This document shows, one piece after another, positions 25,421-37,184 of a stretch of DNA of 64,000 bases. Both the position numbers and the translations under genes were made by a program. Each line of letters opens with the position of its first letter. The stretch's first letter is position 1. The DNA lies in the NCBI GenBank assembly GCA_963573305.1, contig OY754327.1:184520386-184584385 (forward strand), given 5' to 3'. This stretch comes from Pyrrhosoma nymphula (Eukaryota > Arthropoda > Insecta > Odonata > Coenagrionidae). The notes beneath the pieces were generated by a model. That model was not told where the DNA came from and did no database searches. It was given only the letters and a program-made list of their open reading frames with translations.

Positions 25421-26249
25421 AATTGTGTAGTAAAAATGGAAAAGGATGTAAGTGCCAAAAAATAAAAAAATGATTTTTTCGGTGAAAAGCGAAGTACAAG
25501 CTAGGCGTAATAAGATAGATAAGGTAGTAAGTGTCAGAATATTTTTCCATAGTTTATAGAGCAGTCGGAAGATGTCAGCACCGTGCAAGAGCCGTGCGGG
25601 GTTGAAGCGGAGAAGGATGTAAGTCCACCTGCCATGATGTATGTTCCTTGTCTATTGCTTTACTAGTGCTTAATACTACTTACTTAATATTGGATTGATA
25701 CTCTGTATAATATAATCCGTACTATTCATATTCAAACCGTCATCGACCATCGTGTTTAGTAAAAAATTGTTTAGAAGTTCTTTACATTTTTTTTCCTAAA
25801 AAATAGTTTTTAAATTTTTTTAGGAGCAGGAGGTTCAGAAAGTCAAGACTATGCCGAAAAGTCATCAAAATATCTTTTGGACTTAATCTAATGTATCCTT
25901 GTAACACATTATAACATTGAATTTATGGTATACATTAAAAAGCTTCTAAACAATACTGGACTTGCATCCTTTTGTTAAAACTAACCCTTCACTTACATAA
26001 TTTAAAAAAATAAAGCAAGGCACTTGCATCCTTTTCCAGATGGCACTTATATCTTTATTCATCTTTTTTTGGTTTCCACTTATATATTTAAAAAAAATTG
26101 TACTATATGTTATTCCTATTGCTTTTCTATTTTTATAAATATATAACAAATGTTTTTAGTAAATATTCAACGTTTTAGACTTATTTTATTGAATACTGAA
26201 AATTTTAGTTTCTGGCACTTACAACCTTTTCCAATTTTACTACACAATT
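25421..26249. mobile_element. non-autonomous DNA transposon with 36-bp TIRs (829 bp)
   Basis: The left end reads AATTGTGTAGTAAAAATGG then AAAAGGATGTAAGTGCC. The right end is its inverted copy (GGCACTTACAACC ... TACTACACAATT). A sub-terminal relative of the TIR recurs internally at about 26010-26055 (GGCACTTGCATCCTTTTCC). Both ends reappear in inverted orientation at 62156-62414 in a shortened derivative, which confirms the boundaries. No transposase frame lies between the ends, so mobilisation was in trans. Superfamily undetermined; no target duplication is obvious. Confidence 0.75.
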
Positions 26250-27456
26250 GTAATTTAAATGAAATTTCTAGTCATATCCGCAATGGGAGCCTTTAGCTGG
26301 CTGCCCAAGCGTGGAATCTGTTCAGCTCTCCGATGTTGGAATATTCGTGACGGCCGGTTTCGCGCTGCGAATTAAATATTTCCACATATCGATTAGAAAA
26401 GTAAAGGTTACATTTACCATCAGGATAGATATTTGAAATACACCAGTTTTTATGAGTGACCAGATTGGTCGGAGTAAAATTTAGGAATTTGCCAGAATTT
26501 TGTCAAATTTCAGCATTCAATTGCATGTAGGCGTGGTAGGACATTTTTTGATTTCCGAAATTTTTGATGAATACCTAAATCCTAAAAACGCAAATCTTCC
26601 GCCACGAGGTGGTTTTGTAAAGTTTGATAAAAAGTGAAAATCGATCCACTCTAACGGACATGAAGAAACGATGACTGTTGTCCGTGTCAGAATTAGAAAT
26701 AATAATTTTTGAAATGCTGTACCAACGCATTGAAAACCAACGCATTGAAAAATCATGCATAAGTTGAAAGTATGTTTTTTAAAATCCGAAAGAGAAAGTA
26801 AAAAAGTTTTATTTTAGCAATAAGATTGATAAAAGAGCGGGTTTTTTTTGGCTTTGCAGCTGGACGTGCAACATGGGAAAACTGCAAGATCAGAGCTACT
26901 CGTTATCATAGAGTAAGAATACTCTCCGTCGTTATTTTAGGGATTCCTTTTAAACAATGCGTATTGTGTCACTGGAAATAAATGCTGCAAGTTTTGTTAA
27001 TACAGAAATTTAATTTTGTAAGGTATTGAAAAATATGTGAAATAAAGTTAGGTATCTCCGAAACCAAGACATTTTTCGCCCGGAGGAAATATATGTCAAT
27101 TAGAGCAGAACGTTCATATTATGAATTTATTATTAGAAATACCTTACAATGCTTCCGTATTTACGTATTAAATATGTAAATAAAATAAAATTTGTTAAGC
27201 AAATATCATAAAATATTAATTCTATTACTTTTAGTGCTTACGGTTATATACCACAGATATTGCTCATCAAATACTATACAGCCTGAAAGAGCGCTACTCA
27301 TCTAGCAACATTATATGGTATATTTATGCAAATTTCTATGTTAAACTGATTTTATTTCAATATTTTTAACATCAATATGTGTAAACTATAAACTATAAAC
27401 TATAAATGAATAAAAGTGAGTGTAAAGTAAAAGTAGCTGACAGCTATTTTTTGTGA
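26250..27456. other. AT-rich unrecognised DNA
   Basis: Includes a 15-bp tandem pair ACCAACGCATTGAAA (about 26720-26751) and a short ACTATAA repeat near 27384-27407. No genes recognised. Confidence 0.35.
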
Positions 27457-27690
27457 GTAGCCGTAGCTGTAGCCGTAGCTGTAGCCGTAGCTGTAGCCGT
27501 AGCTGTAGCCGTAGCTGTAGCCGTAGCTGTAGCCGTAGCTGTATCTGCTATTTTTTTTTCAATTTGTAGCTACTAGAGAGATTGCTACTTTTCTTTCAAT
27601 TTGTAGCTATTTGAGAGATTGCTACTTTTTTCGAGGAAGTAACTGAAAAGTACGTAGATATACATTTTTTTGTTGCTTACTCAACCCTGA
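27440..27690 (-). mobile_element. hAT-like terminal region (one end only)
   Basis: On the minus strand the segment begins with CAGGGTTGAGTAAGCAAC at 27690-27673, which has the CAGGG start typical of hAT terminal inverted repeats. It runs through repeated AAAAGTAGC words into the minisatellite. No matching second end was located upstream, so the element is partial or its other end has decayed. Confidence 0.45.
27457..27543 (+). repeat. 12-bp minisatellite GTAGCCGTAGCT, about 7 copies
   Basis: Seven and a quarter near-perfect copies of the 12-bp unit GTAGCCGTAGCT. A flanking pair of about 37-bp repeats (TTTCAATTTGTAGCTA ... GAGATTGCTACTTTT) follows at 27560-27630. The same GTAGCT/AAAGTAGC words occur in the flanks, so the minisatellite probably grew from a transposon sub-terminal region. 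Confidence 0.9.
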
Positions 27691-28770
27691 AAGTGATTGA
27701 GGGCGCACTCTTTACCCGCGTCGAAGGGTCCGCCAGCCCTACTCCTTGTCTACGGGGGCAAGGGGGGGGCAAGGGGGCGAGGGGGGGCAATGGGGAGAGG
27801 GGGGACAAGTGGGGGGGGGGCGAGGGGGCGTCCCTCCCTCCTGGCGGCGCGGGGTCTCACCGTTGACCACGTCCTCTCCAATAATACCAAAATAACACTT
27901 TATTCAACAGCTGAGATAATTTTGGACGCATATATTTCTGTATTTGCCGACTTCAGTGGGATGTACTTTTTCAAAATGAATCAGTTAAATTTAAAAAGCT
28001 TGGTGTGAAAGGCTTACATGTGTCAACTATTTCGAAAGTGTAGCCTTTCCTTTCGTAGAACGGTTTGTGCGTCATTTCGCGCGCGTGCGTTTGGAGGGGG
28101 GAGGGTAAAGGGGAAGGGGAGGGGGAAGGGGGAGGGGAGGGTGTGACGCAATCGAGCGCTTCAATGGATGTCCGACAAGTCACGTGATCGAATTCGACCG
28201 CATTCATTCAAGGTCTCGAAAAGTGAACTTAGCTTCTCCGAGAGAGCGGAAGTTGACTTGGACGGAAGTGACGAGCAGGGCGCAGCGTTGCGCCGGGAAT
28301 CGTTCCGTTGGTTGTCCAACGTGGAGAGCTTCATCAATGCAAGAAACTTTGGCACCGCACACAATTTAAAACCTCACTCATCAGTGGTGAAAGCATCGTA
28401 AGGGACGGAAGATTGCGCCGTGTGGTGACGAACCGCTGCCTGTCGACATTTCACTGGTCGGCGTCGCTACGAATTAGAGCAGACGTTACCTTGTCCCAGC
28501 ATTGTTAGATACGAATTGGATGCGATATGGGATTCATAACTAATGAATAAATAACATCTAATTCTACCTGGAAATCTGCTTTTGGAAAAAATCTAAATGC
28601 TTAGTCACTATATAGCACGGCGTTTTATGAAAGTATCTATTCAAAAGGTTTCATTTTTGGACCACTCTCGCTACTCGTCGTGGAGAAATTGAGTTGGTTA
28701 CCCTCGTATTGGTGGATTTCTTCGAAAACAACCGCACTTCGGCACATGAACAAACATTTCTAGATATTGG
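27691..28770. other. G-run-rich and CpG-rich DNA
   Basis: 27755-27840 and 28095-28145 contain many runs of 4-10 G, dense enough for G-quadruplexes. 28040-28480 is CpG-rich. Frames here (for example 28168-28401) look like composition artefacts. No gene is supported. Confidence 0.4.
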
Positions 28771-29236
28771 TTTCAACATTTCTTGGGTTGCATCCGCGTC
28801 AGTTGTCATTCAGCACAACAGTTTCGCCAGCTATCCTGCTGGCGTCCTCAGGTGAAGGATGGCGAGAAGGTTTTGGTCCGTCCTTATATAGGCCAAGTTA
28901 GCGCCAAAAAGCGATCAATGCTCCCAAGGAAAACAGGTACTTCCCGAGAGTAATAAGAGAGGCTATAGAAATCATTAAAACACCAAAGAATTTTAACAGA
29001 GAAGATGGATACCCATTGCACAGCGCTTGGAAGAGAGTAGTAAGTTTTCCGCGCAAACGCGACGCTGCTCCATGATTGGCCGGAGCATTGATCGCTTTTT
29101 GGCGCCTAACTTGGCCTGTATAAGGACGGACCAAAACCTTCTCGCCATCCTTCACCTGAGGACGCCAGCAGGATAGCTGGCGAAACTGTTGTGCTGAATG
29201 ACAACTGACGCGGATGCAACCCGAGAAATGTTGAAA
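28771..29236. mobile_element. Penelope-like element: inverted terminal arms with hammerhead-like cores
   Basis: Two arms of about 155 bp, 28771-28924 and 29082-29236, are near-perfect inverted copies. They flank the C-terminal coding end of a Penelope-like retroelement. On the outward strand each arm reads CCTGAGGA, a 7-bp stem CGCCAGC/GCTGGCG with a 6-base loop, then GAAAC. This is the order of a hammerhead ribozyme core (CTGATGA, stem II, GAAA), with one core change (CTGAGGA). Hammerheads are known in Penelope-like elements, in the repeats flanking the ORF. The element is heavily 5'-truncated; almost all of the polymerase ORF is gone. Confidence 0.85.
28917..29075 (+). pseudogene. Penelope-like element protein, C-terminal end (after GIY-YIG)
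   Basis: An open frame of 52 codons reads NRYFPRVIREAIEIIKTPKN followed by FNREDGYPLHSAWKRV and a stop at 29073-29075. The pattern RxxREAxEIxKxxxNxNREDGYxLxxxW is the extreme C-terminus of Penelope-like polymerases, just after the GIY-YIG endonuclease. The frame enters directly from the left inverted arm, so no start codon is expected. Confidence 0.85.
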
Positions 29237-30599
29237 TCATTTGATGCCGCGGAAACCTGCGAACTAACGCTTCCAGATGTTATTTTCTTTCTAGTAATAG
29301 TATCACTCTCATCACAGCTGCCGTCTATCACTACTTATTTTTTGGGGTCACTTAGAAAGCCACGCATCCGTATCACAATATATTTTAGGATTTCAAACGA
29401 CAGTTTTTGATACAGTTTGAATATTAAACTATTTTCGGAACGTTGTCAAGTGCATTTTTAGAATCCAACAATAGCCAGCCTACTTGTTTTGTGATTTGAC
29501 TACATTTTGGATGTCACGGAGTGAATAGTCCACGGTGCATTTTGTGTGATTTACTTATCGTCTGATTGGGTCGTCGGGGAAGGAGTTTTATAAAGGAGAG
29601 AAAGGGTGGCTTACATCGCCATGGCTTCGAAATCCAAATTTCAATCAACGTAATAGGACATCCGGTGAAGAGAACTCACTCTTGGCTATCACTTCCTGTG
29701 ACACACTCGTATGAGAAACTGGAACGGATGCACGTTCTTCTGAAATTGAATTTGCCACGGTTAGTCCCGGGTAATATTCAAAATTCGGCTAATCTTATCT
29801 CGAAAGAGAATTTGTCAGAGAAAGTGGTTACGAGGCAACGGAATCATCGCTCTTCGCTTGTTCCACGAGCCGATGCTCTCATGCGTGAAACATCAGTGCA
29901 ATCTTTTTATTTGAAAGGGTTTGTTGTTGTTAATACTGCGATGAAATGTAAGAATATTTTTAATTATTAAATAAATATGTTATGGTAAAAGTAAAATACA
30001 GGTGGCTTCAGTTTACTGTAGTAACTTTCTTTGGAGTTAAAGTTCATTCACGAGATGCCCTCGGCGTTTGTAAGAGGATGGCGCCAAGAAGGCCGCCATT
30101 AAATATAATGCAGATGCAATGAAACACATATGTCTTCTAAATCTATGAGGGTAAATTTCCGCCGAGTGGAGCGTCAAACCATAAAACTCATAACAACATA
30201 ACGTTTCATTTGAGTTGTATGAAATGAAGTGGCGTGATTCACTTGTCTCTGTTTCAGAATGATATATGCAAACGCATAATTTATTTTTCTTAGAAGAGAT
30301 TTATGATTACACATTGCTATTAAGTATACCCTTCACTAATTGAATAAATTCGGGCATGAATTAAGAATATAATGAAATCTTATAATATAAGAGATAATTG
30401 GTGCAGATTTTCATGAAAATATTATGATTGCCAAACGAACTACTCGCACATGAGCCCTTTGGCTGTATAGTTTTAAATAAACCATTATACTTTCTAATAA
30501 TTAGAGAAGACTAACTATCTTAAGTTTCAATCTATGCTGTTTATTTTAATTGTACCGGCTGGGTTTAAATTCTCAAGAATATTTTTACTCACTCACTCA
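29237..30599. other. unrecognised DNA with one 134-codon ORF
   Basis: An open frame at 29566-29970 (134 codons, starts MGRRGRSFIKERKGG) shows no known domain, membrane segment or repeat. Splice signals were not evident. It may be chance. The rest is AT-rich and featureless. Confidence 0.3.
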
Positions 30600-30848
30600 C
30601 TCACTCAGTGATTCAACCCGAAGGTTGGTTTGGATAGTTGAGGGTAGAGCTCACCCCGGACTAAGCCACAGGCGTGTAAATCTCACACATTCAGGGTATG
30701 GGGGGCCAGTTCCTTTCCCTGGACCACCTCGCACTCCGAGGATTTTTGTTCGGGGGCGTCCAAAGGATTCACCCGAATTTGAACCCGTGACCCTTCCTTG
30801 ATCAGTAGCCAAGCTCTCTACCCACTAGGCCACCACGCTCCCTTCTTG
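30600..30848 (-). mobile_element. tRNA-derived SINE with target duplications
   Basis: Read on the minus strand, the head contains GGTGGCCTAGTGGGTAGAG (box A type) and GGGTTCAAATTCGGG (box B type), at the spacing of a tRNA promoter. A body of about 170 bp follows and ends in a GAGT repeat tail (ACTC on the plus strand, 30600-30607). TTTTTACT flanks the element at 30592-30599 and 30849-30856, an 8-bp target duplication. RNA polymerase III transcription would start at the 30848 end. Confidence 0.85.
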
Positions 30849-30856
30849 TTTTTACT

Positions 30857-32145
30857 AATAAAACAAATAATTTGACCTGCTTTGATTCATCGTTTTATGA
30901 GTAAACTATTCCGAAAAATCTTAATTTTTTAAATAATTTAATTGCAAAACATAATGCCGCAGTCATAGGCAAAAAACGATTTAATAAGAGCTAAACATAT
31001 AAATCAGGTATCAGGGTCCCTTCAATGCCACAGACTAATTGCTATGAGTAGTAGGTAGGCTTGTACTTCCTATCACTGTCTTCTATCCTGGAGTAACTGA
31101 CATAGTTGTAAGAGGTGAGAGCCACACATTAATTCACATGCAGAGGATCGCCAGCCTGTGTGCGGCGGCGTCTCGTTCAATTCCCTCAATGAGTTCCCCC
31201 CCCGTGAACCTTTTTTTTTCATTCTGACTGGGAAAACAAGGGTAAGCTGTACTCGGAGTTCGCAAACACAGATATGATAACGTTTGTGGAAAAATGAATA
31301 ATTCAAGAGTTAAAGTTCACTGATAAAATATCCTTACATCCAGAATGATAGTGACCATGCTTACATATTTTTATTGCGAACGCCTAGTACAGCTCTACGT
31401 CTTAGTTTCATTTTATGAAACTAACGGAAAAAATATGATAATATTGCCTTGATATGGACATTAGTTGTAATAAGTTTGTAGTGACTTCCAAAATCTAAAC
31501 AAACGGCTTTCGAAACGATGGCATGAGAACTTAAAAACCAAAGTGAAAAAAATCGTGAAACTGAAAGCATAACATACAAGGATGCGGACTTGGAGACTTC
31601 CTGAGGCTTCGTCCCTCGAAGGTCCGTTCTCTCTAACGAAAGCATTTATTTGTGCACGTGATAACATCCTGATTTTGTTCTCCAAGGGTATTTTTCCTCG
31701 TCTTTATTACCTCCTATCCATTCGGAGCCTCTTTCCTGATTTCTTAAATGGAATCTTTGAAAGCCGTCGCGTCGTAAACAAAGATAACCTAGGTGAGAAT
31801 GTTAGTTTTCGTTGATGTACAGTAAGTAAACATAGCAGAGCTTATTAATTTGAGAAATATTATTAACTTCCAGTATAAACGGCTCTGCAAGGATATTCCG
31901 GAAGTAAGCAGCAACCGCTTGTGGAAGTAACTTGCGCAAAATCTTTAACCATGGAAACTCCGGGTGCCAAGTCTATTGACTCTAGAGCAAAAGACAGTTC
32001 GAGTAAACACATATAGTGTGATACTGCATCTGTTATGCTGATGGCGGAGATGGTTTCCTTGGATCCGTTTTTACCCAGAGACTCTACTAATAGATATAAG
32101 ACACTGTCTCCGGCGTTACTTTGTGGTACTCCTTCATTTTTAATG
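30857..32145. other. unrecognised AT-rich DNA
   Basis: No coding or repeat similarity seen. Small frames only. Confidence 0.3.
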
Positions 32146-32663
32146 ATAATAAACACTTGGTTGTTATTCCACACTTTATTGGAAACAAAACGACCCGGGT
32201 TTCAGCCATATCATGCCATCATCAGGTACAAACAGTTGGGTGGCTTACACTTATATAGGTATCCGTGGGTGGAGGGGAGGGATTTGAAAACAGGAGGGGG
32301 AGGGTGAGGAGCATTATTAACGGACAAGGCTGTTTTTGAAGGAGGGTGGGGTGGGGGTGGCCTTGGGATTGCTTGCATAAGAAAACAACAAAGGAAGGGG
32401 GGGGGGGAGGGATGAAGCCTTTAAACCTTTTTGGGAGTCTATTTCTTAATAATCCCAAGGCCATCCCCACCCCACCCTCCTTCAAAAACAACCTTGTCCG
32501 TTAATAATGCTCCCCACCCTCCTCCCCTGTTTTCAAATCCCTCCCCTCCACCCACGGATACCTATATAAGTGTAAGACACCCAACTGATGATGGCATGAT
32601 ATGCTGAAACCCGGGTCGTTTTGTTTCCAATAAAGTGTGGAATAACAACCAAGTGTTTATTAT
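32146..32663. mobile_element. Penelope-type fold-back element with hammerhead-like cores
   Basis: The arms, 32146-32370 and 32451-32663, are inverted copies of each other (about 215-225 bp) around an 80-bp spacer. On the outward strand both arms contain CTGATGATGGCATGATATG, then CTGAAACCCGGGTC. This gives an intact CTGATGA box, a short stem II (GGCAT/ATGCT in the right arm), the GAAA box, a tiny stem III (ACC/GGT) and a GTC cleavage triplet. No protein frame remains. The left arm has an 8-base insertion (GTTTGTAC-like) before CTGATGA, which would change stem I. Confidence 0.8.
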
Positions 32664-34305
32664 TATTAAAAATTCTACTAATAGAGTTAATAGTAGTAGT
32701 ATATCGTAGTAATAGAGTAAGTAGAGGGCTCGTAGTGCAGCTTCGATAGTGAAAAATGGCAGTGGCGGTTATACTTCAAACGGAGTCAGAATTTAATTGT
32801 TGCTCACTGCTATTATCGTGCTTCCTACGTTCTTGTCAAACGAAAAAAAAACAACGCACAAACAATTGAGCAGCACCACCAAAGGAATACACATATACTG
32901 CTACCGCCTACCGGTAGTATATGTGCGAAAGACTGCTAGTCCACAAATGCAATTGCAGCAATCTAGCTGATAAAGAAAACTTGAGTAAAAACTATTCTCA
33001 GTCTTCCTTGAATTATCCTCGTACTCGATCGTTGCTTGGAATCAAACCAAACGCTCTTGGACGCTGTACTCTGATCCTAAGGTATTAGGAAAACTGTATT
33101 ATGGTTCACGATGTTTTAAGAGAGATATTTGGCGCGAAGAAAGGATAGCTGGGGTGCGCACAATGTCAAGCACAAACTCCTTCGACGCGCCGACGCTCAA
33201 GTTTCTAGTGTAAATAACTTCCGAAAGATCCTGCGGAGGGGTTTCCCCGGCGTAAACCTTTTCACAAGTTATTTTCACAAGTTGCTTCCACAAGCGGTTG
33301 CTTCCAACTTCGGGAGCAAAAAAACGACGCTCAAACAAATTAATAGCTCCACCAATTGAATGCACTTACTCTGCTGCAGCCTCCCAGGTAACACTACTAA
33401 TTCCAAACGTGGCAGTTGCAACAATGTAGCATGTAAGGAAACTTGAGAAAAACATCAGTCTCACTCTTTCTTGAAGCCCTGTTAAATATTTATAGCATTT
33501 CAATATTTAAATATCGGTTCAGGATGAAATTTGATCCGGAATAGGTAGTATAAGGGGTCCCGTTTAAAGCAATTACAATTTCAACGTTTCGGTCGATTAA
33601 GTAGGGTATTCACTCTCCGCACATTCTTCAGCCCAACAGGAGAAGCTGCACCCGTCCGACTCAGAGATTCGGGAGCAGCAAGCAGCAGCAAGCAGCAAGG
33701 AGTCCTCCCCGCGAACCCAACGGCTTAATCTCATTCCTACCTCCTCGCGGACGGCCTAGTTGGACTCCCTCCCGCGGAGCGGCGCTCTTACCTGTGAGGA
33801 GAAGAGAAAGATCGTTAGCGGGATTCCAAAATTGGCCGATCAAATGAGTTACACTATAATAATTAATCGAACACAATTCTATTTCCAATCAGGAATTCGT
33901 GACAGGCTCTTCGGACGATGATTCCACGGACATCAGTTTGCGAACCGGATGTCACAATATTTATGGATCAGTTGTAATGTTGCACTGCTGATTCTTCCGA
34001 TACAAATAAGATGGTTTATCATTCAAAATTATTTTAATAAGTGGCGAAAGGGAGCATTTAGGCATGGCAATGGCATTTAGGAGTTTATTCTCCCTCCTTG
34101 AAGTAGTCTCATTTCTCCTCTTTCCCTTTCGGCCCTTGAAGGTCCTCGAGACTTGCAGGTTAATGAGGAAACTCCTACGGGGAACACGAAAGGGCTACCA
34201 GAAACAAGCAATTCAGAGTGTCTGCAATTTCTGAACGTGTCTGGAACGAGGCTAGACTCTCAAATTTATTTTTGTGAGGCCAAATTGATCGACATATACT
34301 ACTAC
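32664..34305. other. diverged tandem duplication and unrecognised DNA
   Basis: 32840-33015 and 33317-33480 are diverged copies of one segment; both contain GGAAACTTGAG/GAAAACTTGAG-type and AGCACCACCAA/AGCTCCACCAA words in the same order, about 480 bp apart. The first copy has an extra hairpin, CACATATACT ... AGTATATGTG, at 32890-32927. The rest is unrecognised. Confidence 0.45.
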
Positions 34306-34343
34306 AGCCTGGAATAGTATCGCATGCGATACTATTCCAGGCT
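34306..34343. repeat. perfect 38-bp palindrome
   Basis: AGCCTGGAATAGTATCGCA and its exact reverse complement lie head to head with no spacer. The right half runs into the Penelope-like coding remnant, so the palindrome probably formed at the 5' breakpoint of that element. Confidence 0.95.
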
Positions 34344-34491
34344 GATTAGGGAATCCATCGAGATAATAAAAACAAAAGATAACTTCAGTAGAAAAGACGG
34401 AGCCAGTGCATGGAAGAGGATTTGGCGGAAAAAAGAGAAGAGCCAATCAGAGAGAACGGAACAGGCCTATACATATCAAAAGGCCTTCTAA
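34339..34491 (+). pseudogene. Penelope-like element protein, C-terminal remnant (second copy)
   Basis: An open frame reads RLIRESIEIIKTKDNFSRKDG, then SAWKRIW and a basic tail to TAA at 34489-34491. It aligns with the 28917-29075 fragment (RVIREAIEIIKTPKNFNRED). The two differ at many positions, so they come from different lineages. The frame enters from the 38-bp palindrome. AATAAA follows at about 34490. Confidence 0.78.
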
Positions 34492-36855
34492 ATAAACAAT
34501 TCCTTTTCCCCTTTCCATTTCTATTAATTACATGCCGGTGTCCAAACACCCTCTGCCACTTTTGTTGTCACCACGTCACACGCTACACTAGCAGACGAAA
34601 TTCCAAAATGTTTGCTAAAAGGTGACGATTTTTCGCAATATATTAGCGTTTTTGAGTCGTCGTCCCCATAACGACCATATCTACTTATTGTTGAAGTCGA
34701 TATTCCGTGTACATACATCCATTAACTCAATGATTCTTTGCACTAAACAAGATATGAATGGTTTATTACAATATATTAGTGGTGATTTTTTTTCTTTCAG
34801 TTGATATTCAACGGGCACATTCTCTAGTATATACGATAAATAATTTTTTTAAATGTGAATATTTCGTTAACACTCCAATAACCTTAGATATATTTCTGAG
34901 ATCTGGTAAAAACAAACCATTGTGCTATTTTCTATTTAACCTTTAAAGTCGTGGGCTGGAAAATAAAACAGTTAAAAGTTAAAGTATTTCAAACCGGCGA
35001 ACAATATTTCCGAGCTATGAGTGGTTAATGCAATGTTATTGGATCTAATTAACAGCATTCAAAGGGAATTATGTATTTGAAGGAAATTAATCTCTTTTTG
35101 CTCATACCATGTTGTAAAACATTGCAAAACAGCGCTTTCCCTCAGAAATGAAACTTGTCGCGGACTGAAATAGCATTCATCTAAAAAATTAGGGCAGCAA
35201 TTGCAATTTTCCACCAAATCACCACCTGCATCAACACAATCCATCGCAACACTATAAATAATACTTGTAATCACTGGCATGCCACAATGTATGTACACAG
35301 TCACTTAAACACAAGATATAAAAATTCGTTTACATATATTGTCACCAAATATGACGCCGTTGTTTCTTACACATTTAATTTTAGTGATTCTAAATCTATT
35401 TAGGATTTGAAATATAAATGATCTAGTCGGATAATTTGCTTTTCATCGTCACAGCTAAAAACCAAAACAAGTCGTGCGATTGAAATTATCTTCTAATATA
35501 ATGATGCACAGCATTATAGACTACTATTCACATTGGAGGTTAAATAATACTATGTTTTAAATGATATCTAGTTCGTAAGATTTTCCACACCGCGATACTT
35601 CGTAAAATATCATTCAAATTAAAAACCAAAACAAGCCGTTTTCCAACGATGGCCGCTTCGGCAGGTAAGTAGGTAGGTACTTGGATGCCGAAGCCGAGGA
35701 GTCGAGAGCGCAAAGCTAACAAAAAAACAAGCGAACGTGGTATTACAAAATCGCGATCGGATATTGTTACCCTCGATTTAGCGGGAATGACTCTTTAATG
35801 CTCGAATGTATAGTCATAAAATCCCTGATTAGGGTTCGAGAGGGAATGGCACAGGAAAGGATCGTTTCACGAGTGCTCGGCACGGGCAAGAAGAAGACAA
35901 GTGAAGCGCCTTGATTGCAGTGTGCAGTGGGAGGACATCCTGGTGCATATGCAACACGCCAAAACAGTGGCGCCGTGCGGGTGGAGTGTTGTCAAGGGAT
36001 GCGGGAACCCGCCGAACAGGCGCGCGGTGGAAGCATCGACGACTTATTAATTCTTGTTACTGTGCCTCAAGTTAGAAATATTTCCCTCTCCGTTTTGAAT
36101 GTCTCAACGGAATGGCGCGAGGTTTCACCTTTAAACGCCGGATTTATATTTCCTTAGAAGTCCCTTCCAGCCGGATTCAAATTGGCCCTTTAAAGGTTTT
36201 CTTGTTGTGTCCAAGCCAAAAATGGCACTTCGGCAGTGAGAAGCACCAAACCGCGAGTGCCAATATTGGCACTTTTGGCTTTCAAGGGTTAATAAGCACG
36301 TCGTCCAACTTCGCCTCCGTTCTCGATCGAATGGAGAAGCACTTTCTCATTCGTCACCATCCCCAAGGCCATGGACGGAACATTCTACATATATCCGTGG
36401 CCTTGCTCCATGCGAAGTCCCAGTGCGAACGGCATTCTCACGCTCGTTCGCGCGCCTGCCTGCCCTCTCTCGCCTTCGTGGGAACTAGCTGATCGGAAGA
36501 TAAGAATGAGAGGCTACCCCGATAAAAAATGTGATTAAGGACTGAGGGCAGGTAAAAAAAACTACGGTTTTCACGATACGATGGAGTTAAGATGGAGTTA
36601 CGTGGCACGTTATTTCAAGTATATGTGATGCCTAACACATTGAAGAGAGATGAATGCGTATATTGAGCCTAAATCAGCCATTTTCCCCGGCGCAGTACTG
36701 GACCAAATGAGACAAAAACCATGAGATGGACCAAATGACACAAAAAAGTCTACAACCAGGATAACGTAAAAAAAATCATTCGTTCAATAAGCAGTAACAC
36801 AAAATACTACTGGAAATGAATAGCTGCATCAGCCAGAGAATTAGTTCGATATAGT
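34492..36855. other. unrecognised DNA, CpG-rich from 35.83 kb
   Basis: 34500-35800 is AT-rich. 35830-36490 is CpG-rich with overlapping frames (for example 35915-36157 and 36112-36492) that match nothing I recognise. A possible promoter or exon island, unproven. Confidence 0.3.
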
Positions 36856-37005
36856 ACATCGTTTGCTAATTTACTGTTGCTGTTACAAACAATCGTGCCC
36901 GAAGGAATAGTACTAGACTTCGTTGTCTAAACATCGTTTGCTAATTTACTGTTGCTGTTACAAACAATCGTGCCCGAAGGAATAGTACTAGACTTCGTTG
37001 TCTAA
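36856..37005 (+). repeat. exact 75-bp tandem duplication
   Basis: Two identical 75-bp units, 36856-36930 and 36931-37005, each beginning ACATCGTTTGCTAATTTACT and ending TTCGTTGTCTAA. The identity implies a very recent event, gene-conversion, or an assembly artefact. Confidence 0.97.
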
Positions 37006-37184
37006 GGCATTGCGACTCAACGCCGACTAAGGTGCGTTTATTCGCAGCAGTAAACAAAGCCTCCGGCCCGAGGTGACATGAGTTGAAGGAGAGGGAACTT
37101 TGGCTACTCGCAAGACGCGTAAAAGGGGCCACGGAGGCACAGCGTTGAAGACATTCCGAAAGACCAACTTTGACAATTTTCCAA

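Noticed and set aside
27457..27543. Regular short repeat considered as a CRISPR array
   Set aside because: The 12-bp units are contiguous with no spacers, and the DNA is eukaryotic; it is a minisatellite.
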